Assembly (NCBI GenBank): GCA_012034865.1
Contig: JAAUOM010000011.1
Coordinates: forward strand, 24,001 to 65,101
DNA from: Acaryochloris sp. CRU_2_0
Lineage (GTDB): Bacteria > Cyanobacteriota > Cyanobacteriia > Thermosynechococcales > Thermosynechococcaceae
DNA: 41,101 bases
Reading direction: 5' to 3'
The notes under the pieces are model-generated. The model saw only the letters and a list, made by a program, of their open reading frames with translations. It was not told the DNA's origin and ran no database searches. Each line of letters opens with the position of its first letter. Position 1 is the first letter of the stretch. Both the position numbers and the translations under genes were made by a program. Shown here one piece after another: positions 9,243 through 17,932 of this stretch.

Positions 9243-9570
9243 ATTTTGCTTCTTGCTTGGCCTCCCAAAAGAAGAAGCCTCAGCGAGTTCAGCCAATCTC
9301 AGGTAAAGGGCAGGAGAGGTCACCGAATTATGTTATAAAAACATAAGTTTAGTTATGTAAAGCACTTGCTCAACATCTGGAGTAATTTCAAGCAGCAGAT
9401 GTTTGGCTATCGTTTTATCTGACTGAAGTTTTTTGTAGATTCAGTTGCCCAGTGAGTTTACAGATCTGGAATCTAAGGTGATCATGTCTGAGCTAACTTT
9501 TTGAGTCTGGGCAAGACTGATACATGGTGCTTGATTAAATCTTTCAGTTCAGGAGATTCCGAATTCAGCT
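9243..9570. other. Non-coding region upstream of desA
   Basis: No gene is visible in these 328 bases. They hold two inverted repeats: AACATCTG/CAGATGTT (9372-9379 with 9396-9403) and ACTGAA/TTCAGT (9422-9427 with 9440-9445). Neither is followed by a T run, so they are not obvious terminators. The region should contain the desA promoter and 5' leader; in other cyanobacteria desA is induced by cold, but no specific control element can be named from sequence alone. Confidence 0.4.
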
Positions 9571-10614
9571 ATGACCGCATCCCTTGTCAAGTCTGACCCC
9601 CAACTGCGAACCCTCACTAATCAAGATATTACGCTACAAGACGTTATTAAATCTCTGCCCAAGGATTGCTTTAAGCAGAATGCGCTCAAGGCTTGGACTG
9701 GCGCTATCACCAGTGTCTTGATGGTCGCTTTGGGATATGTAGCCATTGTCAATTCACCCTGGTTTTTATTGCCAGTTGCCTGGATCTTTACAGGAACAGC
9801 GTTAACAGGTTTTTTCGTGATTGGTCATGATGCTGGTCATCGGTCCTTTGCCAAACAGCGTTGGGTGAATGATGTAGTCGGGCATCTGTTCATGATGCCG
9901 CTGATTTACCCCTTTCACTGCTGGCGAATTTTGCACAACTTCCACCATACCCATACCAATGAACTGGATGTGGATAATGCTTGGCGGCCCTTTGATGGGG
10001 CTGAATATGAAAGCCTTGATCCCTTTATTCGCACTGTTTACGAGCAGATTCGAGGCTATTTCTGGTGGGTGGGTTCCATCGTCCATTGGGCCAATCTGCA
10101 CTTCAACTGGAATTCCTTTGATGAGAAGGACCGGGGTGATGTCAAGCTCTCGATGGGGGGGGCGGTATTGTTTGCTGCGATCGCATTTCCCACACTCATC
10201 TTCACCACAGGGCTTTGGGGTTTCATTAAATTCTGGCTGATACCTTGGCTGGTCTACCACTTCTGGATGAGCACCTTTACCATCGTTCACCATACGGCTG
10301 CGGATATTCCCTTTAAGCCGACGGCAGACTGGAATGCCGCTGAAGCCCAACTCGTGGGTTCGATCCATTGTGATTATCCGCGCTGGGTTGAGTTTTTGTG
10401 CCATGACATTAATGTCCATGTTCCCCACCATGTCTCTACGGCGATTCCTTCTTATAATTTGCGGATGGCCCACCGCAGTCTCAAGGAAACCTGGGGGGAC
10501 TATGTGTACGAGCGTCAGTTCAACTGGGCATTGATGAAGGAAATTTCCGAGCAATGTCATCTGTATCATCCAGAGCAAGCCTATCAGTCCTTTAAGGAAC
10601 ATGCAGCTCGATAA
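9571..10614 (+). CDS. desA: Acyl-lipid delta-12 fatty acid desaturase (DesA)
   Basis: This membrane di-iron enzyme puts a double bond at the delta-12 position of acyl chains already in glycerolipids, using ferredoxin as electron donor. The 347 residues match the usual DesA length of about 350. The three His boxes are HDAGH (86-90), HNFHH (122-126) and HVPHH (283-287), placed as in the family. Other DesA-like segments are [46 protein letters not shown] and [11 protein letters not shown]. Hydrophobic spans flank the first box (about residues 45-85) and lie near 195-240. The ATG at 9571 has AGGAG about 15 bases upstream. aroK starts 30 bases after the stop. Delta-9 (DesC) is unlikely because box sequences and length differ; another omega-6-type specificity remains possible. 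Confidence 0.92.
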   Translation: MTASLVKSDPQLRTLTNQDITLQDVIKSLPKDCFKQNALKAWTGAITSVLMVALGYVAIVNSPWFLLPVAWIFTGTALTGFFVIGHDAGHRSFAKQRWVNDVVGHLFMMPLIYPFHCWRILHNFHHTHTNELDVDNAWRPFDGAEYESLDPFIRTVYEQIRGYFWWVGSIVHWANLHFNWNSFDEKDRGDVKLSMGGAVLFAAIAFPTLIFTTGLWGFIKFWLIPWLVYHFWMSTFTIVHHTAADIPFKPTADWNAAEAQLVGSIHCDYPRWVEFLCHDINVHVPHHVSTAIPSYNLRMAHRSLKETWGDYVYERQFNWALMKEISEQCHLYHPEQAYQSFKEHAAR

Positions 10615-10644
10615 CAGAAGCGATACTGCTGGCACTAGACAAGC

Positions 10645-11201
10645 ATGGTCAACTTAAAAGGTGTCAATCTCTATTTAGTGGGCATGATGGGGTCTGGCAA
10701 ATCGATAACCGGACGCACCTTAGCTCAAGAGCTTGGCTACCGCTTTATCGATACCGATGAGCTGATCACGCAATGGGCTGGGCAGGCGATCGCGGAGATT
10801 TTGCCCAGTCCGGTGAAGCGCATTTTCGGCAAATTGAATCGCAAGTGTTATCGGAGGTGGCAGCCTATACCCAGTTGGTGGTAGCAACGGGAGGTGGCAT
10901 TATCTTGAGCCGCCAAAATTGGAGTTACTTGCAGCATGGCTTAGTGGTCTGGCTGGATGTGCCCCTGGAGCAATTGTGGCAGCGCTTACAAACGGATCAA
11001 TCCCGCCCTTTGCTGCAAGCGGAAAACCCCCAAAAAGTGTTAGAAGATCTGCTCAGACAACGACAGCCGCTGTATCGACAGGCCGATGTCCATATCTTGG
11101 TCAAGGCAGAGCAGTCGGTAGAGGCGGTCAGTCAATTAGTCTTGCAGGAAGTTGCCAAGGTCATCCGGCCAGAGGCGCTGATGCCAGAGCCTGAAGATTA
11201 A
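10645..11201 (+). pseudogene. aroK: Shikimate kinase, interrupted by a one-base frameshift
   Basis: Shikimate kinase phosphorylates the 3-OH of shikimate in aromatic amino acid synthesis. The frame from the ATG at 10645 holds the P-loop ([15 protein letters not shown]) and the shikimate-binding DTDELI, then leaves the family after WAGQAIAEI. The next frame carries [13 protein letters not shown], the glycine-rich VATGGG (shikimate binding) and the arginines of the lid region (QTDQSRPLL). One extra T in the run at 10799-10802 restores a 185-residue protein of normal size. Downstream residues such as RQPLYRQAD are also typical. It is co-directional with desA and close enough to be co-transcribed. 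As aroK is normally essential and single-copy, a sequencing deletion is the likely cause. Confidence 0.9.
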
Positions 11202-11232
11202 GCACAAGCTCAGCAGTATGAATCTTATGCAA

Positions 11233-12894
11233 CTAATTAGGCTGACTCCGTGGGTTGAAATGGTCAATAATGCTTCGGGTTAAGCCCTCCAGCGTATATT
11301 CTTGCGCTTCTATATCGACTCGACCCAAGACTTGCCGACAGGTTAAAGAGGTTTGCGGACCAATTGAGGCAATGATCAGGGGTGCCAACCACTCTTGCCA
11401 GGTTTGCTCCGGTTGGTCTGGGGTCTGGGCGATCGCCCCTTGTTGAATTAATTGCTGGAAGTAGCGCACGGTTTTGGAACTGGCAAAGGTCACCAGATCA
11501 ATCGCCTGCTGCTCGAATGCTTCAATCACCTTGGGGTCAACGGTGTCTGGACAGACCGATTCATAGGCTGCAACTTCGACGACCGTGACCCCTTGGGTCG
11601 TGAACTGCTGAACTAAAACATCCCGACCCCCACTTTCGACTCTGGGGAATAAAAATTTCTGCCCTGCTAAAGCCTCTCGCCCTGGGAAGGATGCAACTAA
11701 GGCATCGGCTACGTAATTGGGGGGGATATAGTCTGCTTTTAAGCCCTGTTGTTCCAGAGTCTTAGCAGTCTTACGTCCCACCACCGCAATCTGCAATGAG
11801 GCTAAGGCCCTAGTGTCTTTACCCTGATGGAATAAGCGCTCCATAAATCCCGTTACCCCATTAGCAGAGGTTAAGATTAGCCAGTCAAATTGATCGAGGC
11901 TAGCGATCGCATCATCCAATCCTGCCCAAGAAGAGGGAGGGCCGATGGTTAAAGCGGGCATATTCATGACTACTGCCCCTGCCTCTGTTAGAGATTGGCT
12001 AAACGCCTGGGATTGAGCTACCGCCCGCGTCACCAGAATTGTTTTTCCAAACAAGGGTTGATTGGCCAAGGCCATAGAAAAATCCGTACCCATATTCAAA
12101 GAAGAAGGCTCAGAAGAAACGTTCATATTCACGGGAGACAATCTGCCCAAGGTTTGCCGCAAGGTCACTACCTCTCCCACTACAATGACACAAGGCGACA
12201 GGGATTCCCCCTGGGTCTGGGACAAAATATCGGCGAGGGTTCCTGTCCAGACTTGTTGTTCCTGCCATCCCCCCTGCCTAATAATGGCAATAGGGCGATT
12301 ATGCGGTTGCCCATGCTGTTGTAAATAGACAATCACCTTGGCCAACTGCTGCCCCCCCATCAGGATCACCAAGGTATCCAGTTGAGCGAGAACAGGCCAG
12401 TCCAGACCCTCAGGATCATGGCCACTAAGAACGGTGAAGTGGGAACTTAATTGTGGATCCGTCAGGGGAATTCCCGCTAACAAAGGGGCTGCCAAAGCGG
12501 AAGAGAGTCCTGGCAACACTGTCACTGGGCATCCCGCACCCTTAAGGGCTAAAATTTCAGAGGCAGTGCGTCCAAATATAAAAGGATCACCACTCTTGAG
12601 GCGAACCACTTGCTTGCCCTGTTGGCAGTAATTCACCAATAATTGATTAATATCCGCCTGAAGTGTACTCAGACCCTTGCCTCGCTTACCGACAGGAATC
12701 CGCAAACAATTTTTCTTGGCCAAGTTTAATAATTCTGAATTAATCAGGGCATCATAGAGAATGACATCAGCTTCCGCTAGCAGGTTTTGCCCCACAACCG
12801 TAAGATGGTTATGTTTTCCAGGTCCTGCACCTAGGATAAAGACCTTGCCCCCCGCCCTAGGCGTTTGCGCTTTTGACTGTCTGTCTGAACTCAA
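11233..12894 (-). CDS. cobA-hemD: Fused uroporphyrinogen-III C-methyltransferase / uroporphyrinogen-III synthase
   Basis: One 553-residue protein joins two tetrapyrrole enzymes. Residues about 17-255 are a SUMT (CobA) domain: VFILGAGPGKHNHLT, the SAM-binding RLKSGDPFIFGR, and PGLSSALAAPLLAGIPLTDP. It makes precorrin-2 from uroporphyrinogen III. After a linker rich in Ser and Asn, residues about 285-545 are uroporphyrinogen-III synthase (HemD): ILVTRAVAQSQAFSQSL, DWLILTSANGVTGF, AVVGRKTAKTLEQQG, FLFPRVESGGRD and DLVTFASSKTVRYF. HemD makes uroporphyrinogen III for haem, chlorophyll and sirohaem, so the fusion sits at the branch point. CobA-HemD fusions are known in cyanobacteria and other bacteria. 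The ATG at 12894 has only weak upstream signals. The gene is convergent with aroK, with 31 bases between stops. Confidence 0.94.
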   Translation of the reverse strand: MSSDRQSKAQTPRAGGKVFILGAGPGKHNHLTVVGQNLLAEADVILYDALINSELLNLAKKNCLRIPVGKRGKGLSTLQADINQLLVNYCQQGKQVVRLKSGDPFIFGRTASEILALKGAGCPVTVLPGLSSALAAPLLAGIPLTDPQLSSHFTVLSGHDPEGLDWPVLAQLDTLVILMGGQQLAKVIVYLQQHGQPHNRPIAIIRQGGWQEQQVWTGTLADILSQTQGESLSPCVIVVGEVVTLRQTLGRLSPVNMNVSSEPSSLNMGTDFSMALANQPLFGKTILVTRAVAQSQAFSQSLTEAGAVVMNMPALTIGPPSSWAGLDDAIASLDQFDWLILTSANGVTGFMERLFHQGKDTRALASLQIAVVGRKTAKTLEQQGLKADYIPPNYVADALVASFPGREALAGQKFLFPRVESGGRDVLVQQFTTQGVTVVEVAAYESVCPDTVDPKVIEAFEQQAIDLVTFASSKTVRYFQQLIQQGAIAQTPDQPEQTWQEWLAPLIIASIGPQTSLTCRQVLGRVDIEAQEYTLEGLTRSIIDHFNPRSQPN

Positions 12895-13075
12895 GACTTT
12901 TAGACTTCAACTCCTTCGATCCTAGCCTGATTTTCCAGCATGAAACCATGTTCCTGCCATAACGATCCCTAGATTTAAGCAGTTTATGTCCCTCTTTGAG
13001 TTGACAATTTTTGGGCAAGAGTCACCAAGCCTCACTTGAATCACTCACAAATTTTAAGAATTACACCGAATTGAT

Positions 13076-13822
13076 GTGAATATAGTGACTAAGACGATGG
13101 AGAAACGGATGCGAAGAACAGTACTAGGGGTAACTTTTATCCTTTTATCTTTAGGGGTAGGCAGTTGTGGTCTCATTGGCGGGGATGATGCTGATGTTCA
13201 GGAATCGGCTGAATCTTCCTCTGAACAGTCTTTTCCGAGTCCCTCACCCGAAATTCCCACCCCCCCCTCAGCTAAAGTGGCTTTAACGCGTCCCACCAAT
13301 CCAGACGAACGTTTGCGGGTGGTCAAGAGTGGTCGTTCTGACCCCTTTGCAGACATTGTTCCGCCGATCCTGCCGGGAAGCGAAGCGCCTTCCTCAGTTT
13401 CCCCTAACTCAAGTTCTCCCGGCAATTCGCCGACAACAGTGACCTTGCCTAAGCCTGGATCGACGCTGCAACCCGATAGCCCTAGTAAACCGGGCACTTC
13501 CTCTCCTGCTGTTAAGCCGGGGATCCTACCAGGCAAGATTGTGCTGCCAACCTTACCTAAACCAGAGGTTGCTCAAGGCGTAAAGGTGATGGGTGTTGTG
13601 GTTGTGGGGAGTCAACCCCAGGCCATCCTGAAAGCCCCAGGGGAAAAAGCGACCCGGACGGTGGGTGTCGGTGAGCGAATTGCCAATGGTCAGGTTTTGG
13701 TCAAAGCCATTAACCTGAGCAATCCCGCTGCTCCCGTCGTAGTGTTGGAGCAGGCGGGCAGAGAGGTTACGGTTGGCGTGGGTCAGCAACCCTTGGCCTT
13801 AGCGAGTGACACTAAAAAGTAG
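13076..13822 (+). CDS. PilP-like periplasmic lipoprotein
   Basis: The 248-residue frame (GTG at 13076; an ATG at 13097 would shorten it by 7) begins with basic residues and a hydrophobic stretch ending LSLGVGSC, a lipoprotein signal with the lipid-bearing Cys at residue 31. A Pro/Ser-rich linker runs to about 165, broken by the segment KSGRSDPFADI (DPF at 89-91). The last 80 residues (VKVMGVVVVGSQPQAILK, TRTVGVGERIANGQVLVKAI, VVLEQAGREVTVGV) match the pattern of the small beta domain of PilP/GspC pilotin-like proteins, including the RDPF-type motif. In type IV pili PilP links the inner-membrane PilNO to the outer-membrane secretin PilQ. No other pil gene is nearby, so its use in a pilus machine is an inference. 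Confidence 0.6.
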   Translation: MNIVTKTMEKRMRRTVLGVTFILLSLGVGSCGLIGGDDADVQESAESSSEQSFPSPSPEIPTPPSAKVALTRPTNPDERLRVVKSGRSDPFADIVPPILPGSEAPSSVSPNSSSPGNSPTTVTLPKPGSTLQPDSPSKPGTSSPAVKPGILPGKIVLPTLPKPEVAQGVKVMGVVVVGSQPQAILKAPGEKATRTVGVGERIANGQVLVKAINLSNPAAPVVVLEQAGREVTVGVGQQPLALASDTKK

Positions 13823-13986
13823 ACTGTTGCTACCCAGTGCTGCATAAATTTCCAGGATGTGAACGCATCATAATTTGCCCGCTCACTATAAAATGACAAA
13901 GCAGTAGCGCTGCAAGGATTTCCTCTGTTGAGGATGCCAATGCTATTATTCTGCTGTTTTGTTCTATGTAGATGTGAGGGAAGCCT

Positions 13987-15663
13987 TTGTTTACTCCCCT
14001 GCGCCTTTTGCTTCGTCGTTTGCTACCAAACTGTATCCGTTCCCTGGGGAAAGGGTCATGGCGAGGGGTTCGCTTATACCTGAGTTTATTTTGTTGTTGT
14101 CTCTTGTTGGTGATTGGCTGTCGCCCCACACCATCGGGGCCAACCACAGCAGGATCCGATAGCCGATTGGCCATTGGCACAACGGCAAAAATTAGAACCC
14201 TAGATCCAGCGGATGCCTTGGAGCTATTTGCGGGAAATCTGCTGTATAACATGGGCGATCGCCTCTATACCTATAAAAGTGGAACAACAGACCTGGTACC
14301 ACAACTAGCAACTGAACTACCCAAAGTCAGCGAGGATGGCCTGGTTTATACGATTTCGGTACGCACAGGCGTGATTTTTCATGATGGCACCCCCTTTGAT
14401 GCCAAGGCCATGGCCTTTTCCTTAAATCGCTTCATCAAGAATGGTGGACAACCCGCGTTTTTATTGGCCGACTCGCTAGCGTCCGTAGAAGCAAAATCGG
14501 CTAAGGAGCTAGTGATTACCTTAAAAAAACCCTTTGCAGCCTTTTCGGATCTCTTGGCTTTTTCGGGTCTGGTTGCGGTTTCTCCCAAAGCCTACGCGAT
14601 CGGTCCGGGTGAATTTCAACCCTCCCAGTTCATTGGCACAGGTCCCTATAAACTGACCAGCTTTGGTAGTGATTCTATTCGTTTAGAACGCTTTGATCAG
14701 TATTGGGGCGAGCAGCCTCAGAACCCAGGAATTGATATTCAAACTTTTTCTAGTCCTGCTAATTTGTTCAATGCTTTCCGGACAGGCTCCATTGATATTG
14801 CCTATCAATCTCTCAATCCTGATCAAATTGACGCCTTAACCAAAGTTGGCAATAAAGATGACTGGCAAGCGATTACGGGGTCTGGGAGCAATATCACCTA
14901 TTTAAGCTTAAATCTGCGGAATGAGGCGTTCAAACAGCCCGCTGTTCGCCAAGCTCTAGCGATAAGCATTAACCGCAAACTCATACAAGAACGGGTGTTT
15001 AATGGCCAAGTGGAACCTTTATATAGCTTGGTGCCCAGTATCTTTGAGGTGAGTAAACCCATCTTTGAACCCACAAGTGGTGATGTGGATGTTGCAAAGG
15101 CCAAGGAATTGCTGCAAAAAGCAGGATATACCAATAATAAGCCTTTGCAAATCGATTTTTGGTATCGCTCCAATGTGCCCACGGACGGCCCTGCCGCCAC
15201 CGTAATTAAAGCTTTTATTGAGCAAGAACTGGAAGGCTTGATTAAGGTTGACTTGAGCAGTATTGAATCAGCAACTGCCTATAACAATTTGGCTAAAGGC
15301 ACTTATCCGATGTTTATGCTCGACTGGAGTGGGGATTATTATGATCCAGACACCTACCTTCATCCCTTCTTAGATTGTGCGAAAGGATCCGTTGCCCAAG
15401 GTTGTCAGGATGGGGCGACAGTGAGCCAAGGTTCCTTCTATTACAGCCAAAAAATGAACCAACTCATTGATCAGCAGCGACAAGAACAAGATCCAGCTAA
15501 ACGCCAGCAGATTGTTGCTGGGATACAAGATTTGTTGGCAGAGGATGTTCCCTTTATTCCTCTTTGGCAACGCAAAGAATATGCATTTGCCCAACGGGAT
15601 ATTCAAGGGGTGCGCTTAGAACCAACCCAAGCGATGCCATTTTGGTCTTTAAGTCGTTCCTAA
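13987..15663 (+). CDS. Peptide/nickel-type ABC transporter substrate-binding lipoprotein
   Basis: A 558-residue solute-binding protein of the SBP_bac_5 (DppA/OppA/NikA) family. It starts at TTG (13987), as no ATG or GTG lies before the signal peptide. A basic N-terminus leads to a hydrophobic stretch ending LLLVIGC, so the protein is probably a lipoprotein anchored at Cys45. Family hallmarks are TAKIRTLDPADALELFAGNLLYNMGDRLY, VYTISVRTGVIFHDGTPFDAKAMAFSLNRF, YGIGPYKL-like GTGPYKLTSF, and the C-terminal SQKMNQLIDQQRQEQDPAKRQ and VPFIPLWQR. The long loop CAKGSVAQGCQDG has two Cys that may pair. A DppB-like permease follows 12 bases downstream. The substrate (peptide, metal chelate or sugar) cannot be told from sequence alone. 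Confidence 0.88.
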   Translation: MFTPLRLLLRRLLPNCIRSLGKGSWRGVRLYLSLFCCCLLLVIGCRPTPSGPTTAGSDSRLAIGTTAKIRTLDPADALELFAGNLLYNMGDRLYTYKSGTTDLVPQLATELPKVSEDGLVYTISVRTGVIFHDGTPFDAKAMAFSLNRFIKNGGQPAFLLADSLASVEAKSAKELVITLKKPFAAFSDLLAFSGLVAVSPKAYAIGPGEFQPSQFIGTGPYKLTSFGSDSIRLERFDQYWGEQPQNPGIDIQTFSSPANLFNAFRTGSIDIAYQSLNPDQIDALTKVGNKDDWQAITGSGSNITYLSLNLRNEAFKQPAVRQALAISINRKLIQERVFNGQVEPLYSLVPSIFEVSKPIFEPTSGDVDVAKAKELLQKAGYTNNKPLQIDFWYRSNVPTDGPAATVIKAFIEQELEGLIKVDLSSIESATAYNNLAKGTYPMFMLDWSGDYYDPDTYLHPFLDCAKGSVAQGCQDGATVSQGSFYYSQKMNQLIDQQRQEQDPAKRQQIVAGIQDLLAEDVPFIPLWQRKEYAFAQRDIQGVRLEPTQAMPFWSLSRS

Positions 15664-15675
15664 ACAGAAGCCTAT

Positions 15676-16707
15676 ATGTCTCGTTCTCGTGCGCTTCAAA
15701 CCTATGTGGTGGCTCGGCTGTTGCTGATCCCTTTAATGCTATGGACTGTGACTACGGTTGTCTTTTTACTCCTGCGAGCTACGCCAGGGGATGTCGTGGA
15801 TGCGATTTTGGGTCCCAAGGCACCTGCAGCCCAGAAAATAGCGATGCGATCGCAACTTGGACTCGATCAACCCCTCTGGCGACAGTATGCTGATTACATG
15901 GGTGATCTGCTGCACTTTGATCTGGGAACTTCCTTCACCAGTCAGGGGGAAACGGTATGGAAGATTATTCACGATTTTTTCCCCGCAACCGTAGAACTCA
16001 CTTTATTTAGCATGATAGTGGCCATGATCATCGGCATTAGCGCCGGGATACTCTCGGCCTCTAGACCCAATACCATTTTTGACTTGGGAGGGCGATTGTT
16101 TGGAATTATTACCTATGCCCTGCCGATGTTTTGGGTGGGGATGTTGCTGAAATTGGTTTTTGCAGTGCAACTGGGCTGGTTCCCTGATGGCACCCGTTTT
16201 CCCGTGCGGATGCTCTCGCTCCGTCCCCAAGGACCTACGGGGCTGTATACCCTTGATAGTCTTCTGTCCGGGAATATCCAAGCCTTCGGTATTACCCTGC
16301 ATCACTTGGCTCTTCCCAGCCTAACCTTGGGGGTGGTACTGAGTGGTATCTTTGAGCGCATTGTCCGTGTCAATTTACAGCAAACCCTACAGGCTGACTA
16401 TGTGGAGGCTGCTAGAGCGCGCGGCATCCCTGAGAGGCGCATCTTGGTGATTCATGCCCTGCGGAATGCCTTAATTCCGGTAATTACGGTCTTGGGTCTC
16501 ACCTTCGCTGCCATGCTGGGGGGTGCGGTTTTGACAGAGGTGACATTCTCTTGGCCGGGGCTTGGCAATCGCCTCTACATTGCCATTTCTGACCGCGATT
16601 ATGCAACAGTGCAAGGGATTATTATTTTTGTCTCGGTCATTATTGTCCTAGCTAGCATTATCATTGACATTGTTAATGCCTATGTGGATCCCCGGATTCG
16701 CTATTAG
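15676..16707 (+). CDS. Peptide-type ABC transporter permease (DppB/OppB family)
   Basis: A 343-residue inner-membrane permease with about six spans. It has the family's N-terminal pattern (RLLLIPLMLWTVTTVVFLLLRATPGD, LGLDQPLWRQYADYMGDLLHFDLGTSF) and the EAA-type coupling loop ADYVEAARARGIPERRILVIHALRNALIP, which contacts the ATPase. It ends with NAYVDPRIRY, the common C-terminus of DppB-like permeases. It starts 12 bases after the binding protein and is surely co-transcribed. The usual second permease (DppC) and the two ATPases (DppD, DppF) are not here, so the full transporter must be completed elsewhere in the genome, as is common in cyanobacteria. A 7-bp hairpin overlaps its stop. Confidence 0.92.
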   Translation: MSRSRALQTYVVARLLLIPLMLWTVTTVVFLLLRATPGDVVDAILGPKAPAAQKIAMRSQLGLDQPLWRQYADYMGDLLHFDLGTSFTSQGETVWKIIHDFFPATVELTLFSMIVAMIIGISAGILSASRPNTIFDLGGRLFGIITYALPMFWVGMLLKLVFAVQLGWFPDGTRFPVRMLSLRPQGPTGLYTLDSLLSGNIQAFGITLHHLALPSLTLGVVLSGIFERIVRVNLQQTLQADYVEAARARGIPERRILVIHALRNALIPVITVLGLTFAAMLGGAVLTEVTFSWPGLGNRLYIAISDRDYATVQGIIIFVSVIIVLASIIIDIVNAYVDPRIRY

Positions 16708-16732
16708 GATTACGGTTGATTTTCGGTAATCC
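16707..16732 (+). terminator. Hairpin at the end of the ABC permease gene
   Basis: GGATTAC (16707-16713) pairs with GTAATCC (16726-16732). It overlaps the permease stop codon and has no strong T run after it, so it may be a weak terminator or RNA-stabilising hairpin. Confidence 0.35.
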
Positions 16733-16916
16733 CTCTGACAAGGCTGACGCTTGCTGAGGCGGAAAGATTAAACTTAAGACAAAGCAAGGATTAGGGGTAA
16801 TATCCCCGGTTGATACCTAGAATACCCTTGGCTCCATGATCGTTGATTTAGGATGACCCTATTTCTACGATCTGTCCCCAGGTTGCTTTGATGTAAGCCA
16901 GCTCTGAGTGCGAAAG

Positions 16917-17897
16917 ATGAATAAAAAACATTCTATTTACCAAATTTTCTCCCGCGTTCTGGTTGCGATCGCCCTCATCGGTGTCTTAGTGTTGGGCAGC
17001 GCCGATCATGCCCTAGCGGCGCGGACAGGGGGTCGCATTAGCGGCGGCAGTTTCCGGCGATCCGCGCCCTCCCGCAGTTATAGTAGCCCTGGGCGCGGCT
17101 ATTCCAGTGGTTATTCTAGGGGCTACTCTAGAGGCGTCTATCCTAGCGGCGGCTTTGGTTTTCCTTTCCTGATTCCCTTTTTTGGGATTGGGGGCGGCTT
17201 TGGCAGCTTGTTCTCGATTCTGATTTTCATCGCCATTGCCAACTTCTTAATTTCTAGCTTCCGCAATATTGGCGGGGGCAGTGATATGGATCTAGGCAAT
17301 GGCTATGACCAAAATTCCGCCAACCCCCCGGTTACTGTCAATAAAATTCAGGTGGGTTTATTAGCCGCAGCCCGTGAACTCAAGGCTGACCTAGACCGGA
17401 TTGCCCAAACGGGGAATACTGGGTCTAGCACCGGCCTAGCCAAGGTCTTGCAAGAAACCAATTTGGCTCTGTTAAGGCACCCTGAATACTGGGTGTATGC
17501 CAGTGCTGACTCTGAGCAAACTCGCCTCGCCGCCGCCGAGGCCAAATTCAATCATCTGGCTCTGACGGAGCGCAGTAAATTTCAAGCAGAAACCCTCTCC
17601 AACGTCAAACAGCAACTGCAAACAGCCACCAGCACCTTGGCAACGACAACCGAAGACGCCCTCACCCAAGCACCGGGGGAATATATTGTTGTCACCTTAG
17701 TGGTGGCCTCGCAGGGGCAATTGAAGCTGCCAGCCATCAAGTCGGATCAAGATTTACGGCAAGCCTTGAATCAAGTCGGCTCCATTGCTAGTGATCACCT
17801 GCTAGCCCTAGAAGTTCTGTGGACGCCTCAAGCTAAGAATGACACCCTCAGTGCTGATGATTTACTGGCGGCTTATCCCCATCTAAAAATGATTTAG
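16917..17897 (+). CDS. DUF1517 family membrane protein
   Basis: About 326 residues from the ATG at 16917 (a GTG at 16908 would add three). A signal-like hydrophobic segment (VLVAIALIGVLVLGSADHALA) ends at AxA-type residues. A low-complexity Gly/Ser/Arg/Tyr region follows (SFRRSAPSRSYSSPGRGYSS and repeats of GYSRGYSRG), then a Gly-rich hydrophobic span (FPFLIPFFGIGGGFGSLFSI to LISSF). The soluble C-terminal half (TVNKIQVGLLAAARELKADLDRIAQT, PEYWVYASADSEQTRL, YIVVTLVVASQGQLKLP, ALEVLWTPQAKNDTLS) is the DUF1517 domain, widespread in cyanobacteria and plastids. Its molecular role is not established. It probably sits in the thylakoid or plasma membrane with the C-terminal domain in the cytoplasm or lumen. 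Confidence 0.87.
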   Translation: MNKKHSIYQIFSRVLVAIALIGVLVLGSADHALAARTGGRISGGSFRRSAPSRSYSSPGRGYSSGYSRGYSRGVYPSGGFGFPFLIPFFGIGGGFGSLFSILIFIAIANFLISSFRNIGGGSDMDLGNGYDQNSANPPVTVNKIQVGLLAAARELKADLDRIAQTGNTGSSTGLAKVLQETNLALLRHPEYWVYASADSEQTRLAAAEAKFNHLALTERSKFQAETLSNVKQQLQTATSTLATTTEDALTQAPGEYIVVTLVVASQGQLKLPAIKSDQDLRQALNQVGSIASDHLLALEVLWTPQAKNDTLSADDLLAAYPHLKMI

Positions 17898-17932
17898 GGT
17901 TAGATTTCTCAAATCCATGCTCTCAAGTGATT

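Noticed and set aside
9802..10635. 277-residue minus-strand frame over desA
   Set aside because: It lies fully opposite a well-supported desaturase gene and has no protein-like pattern of its own.
13198..13536. 112-residue minus-strand frame over the PilP-like gene
   Set aside because: Product of the Pro/Ser-rich linker read backward (Gly/Glu-rich); no support.
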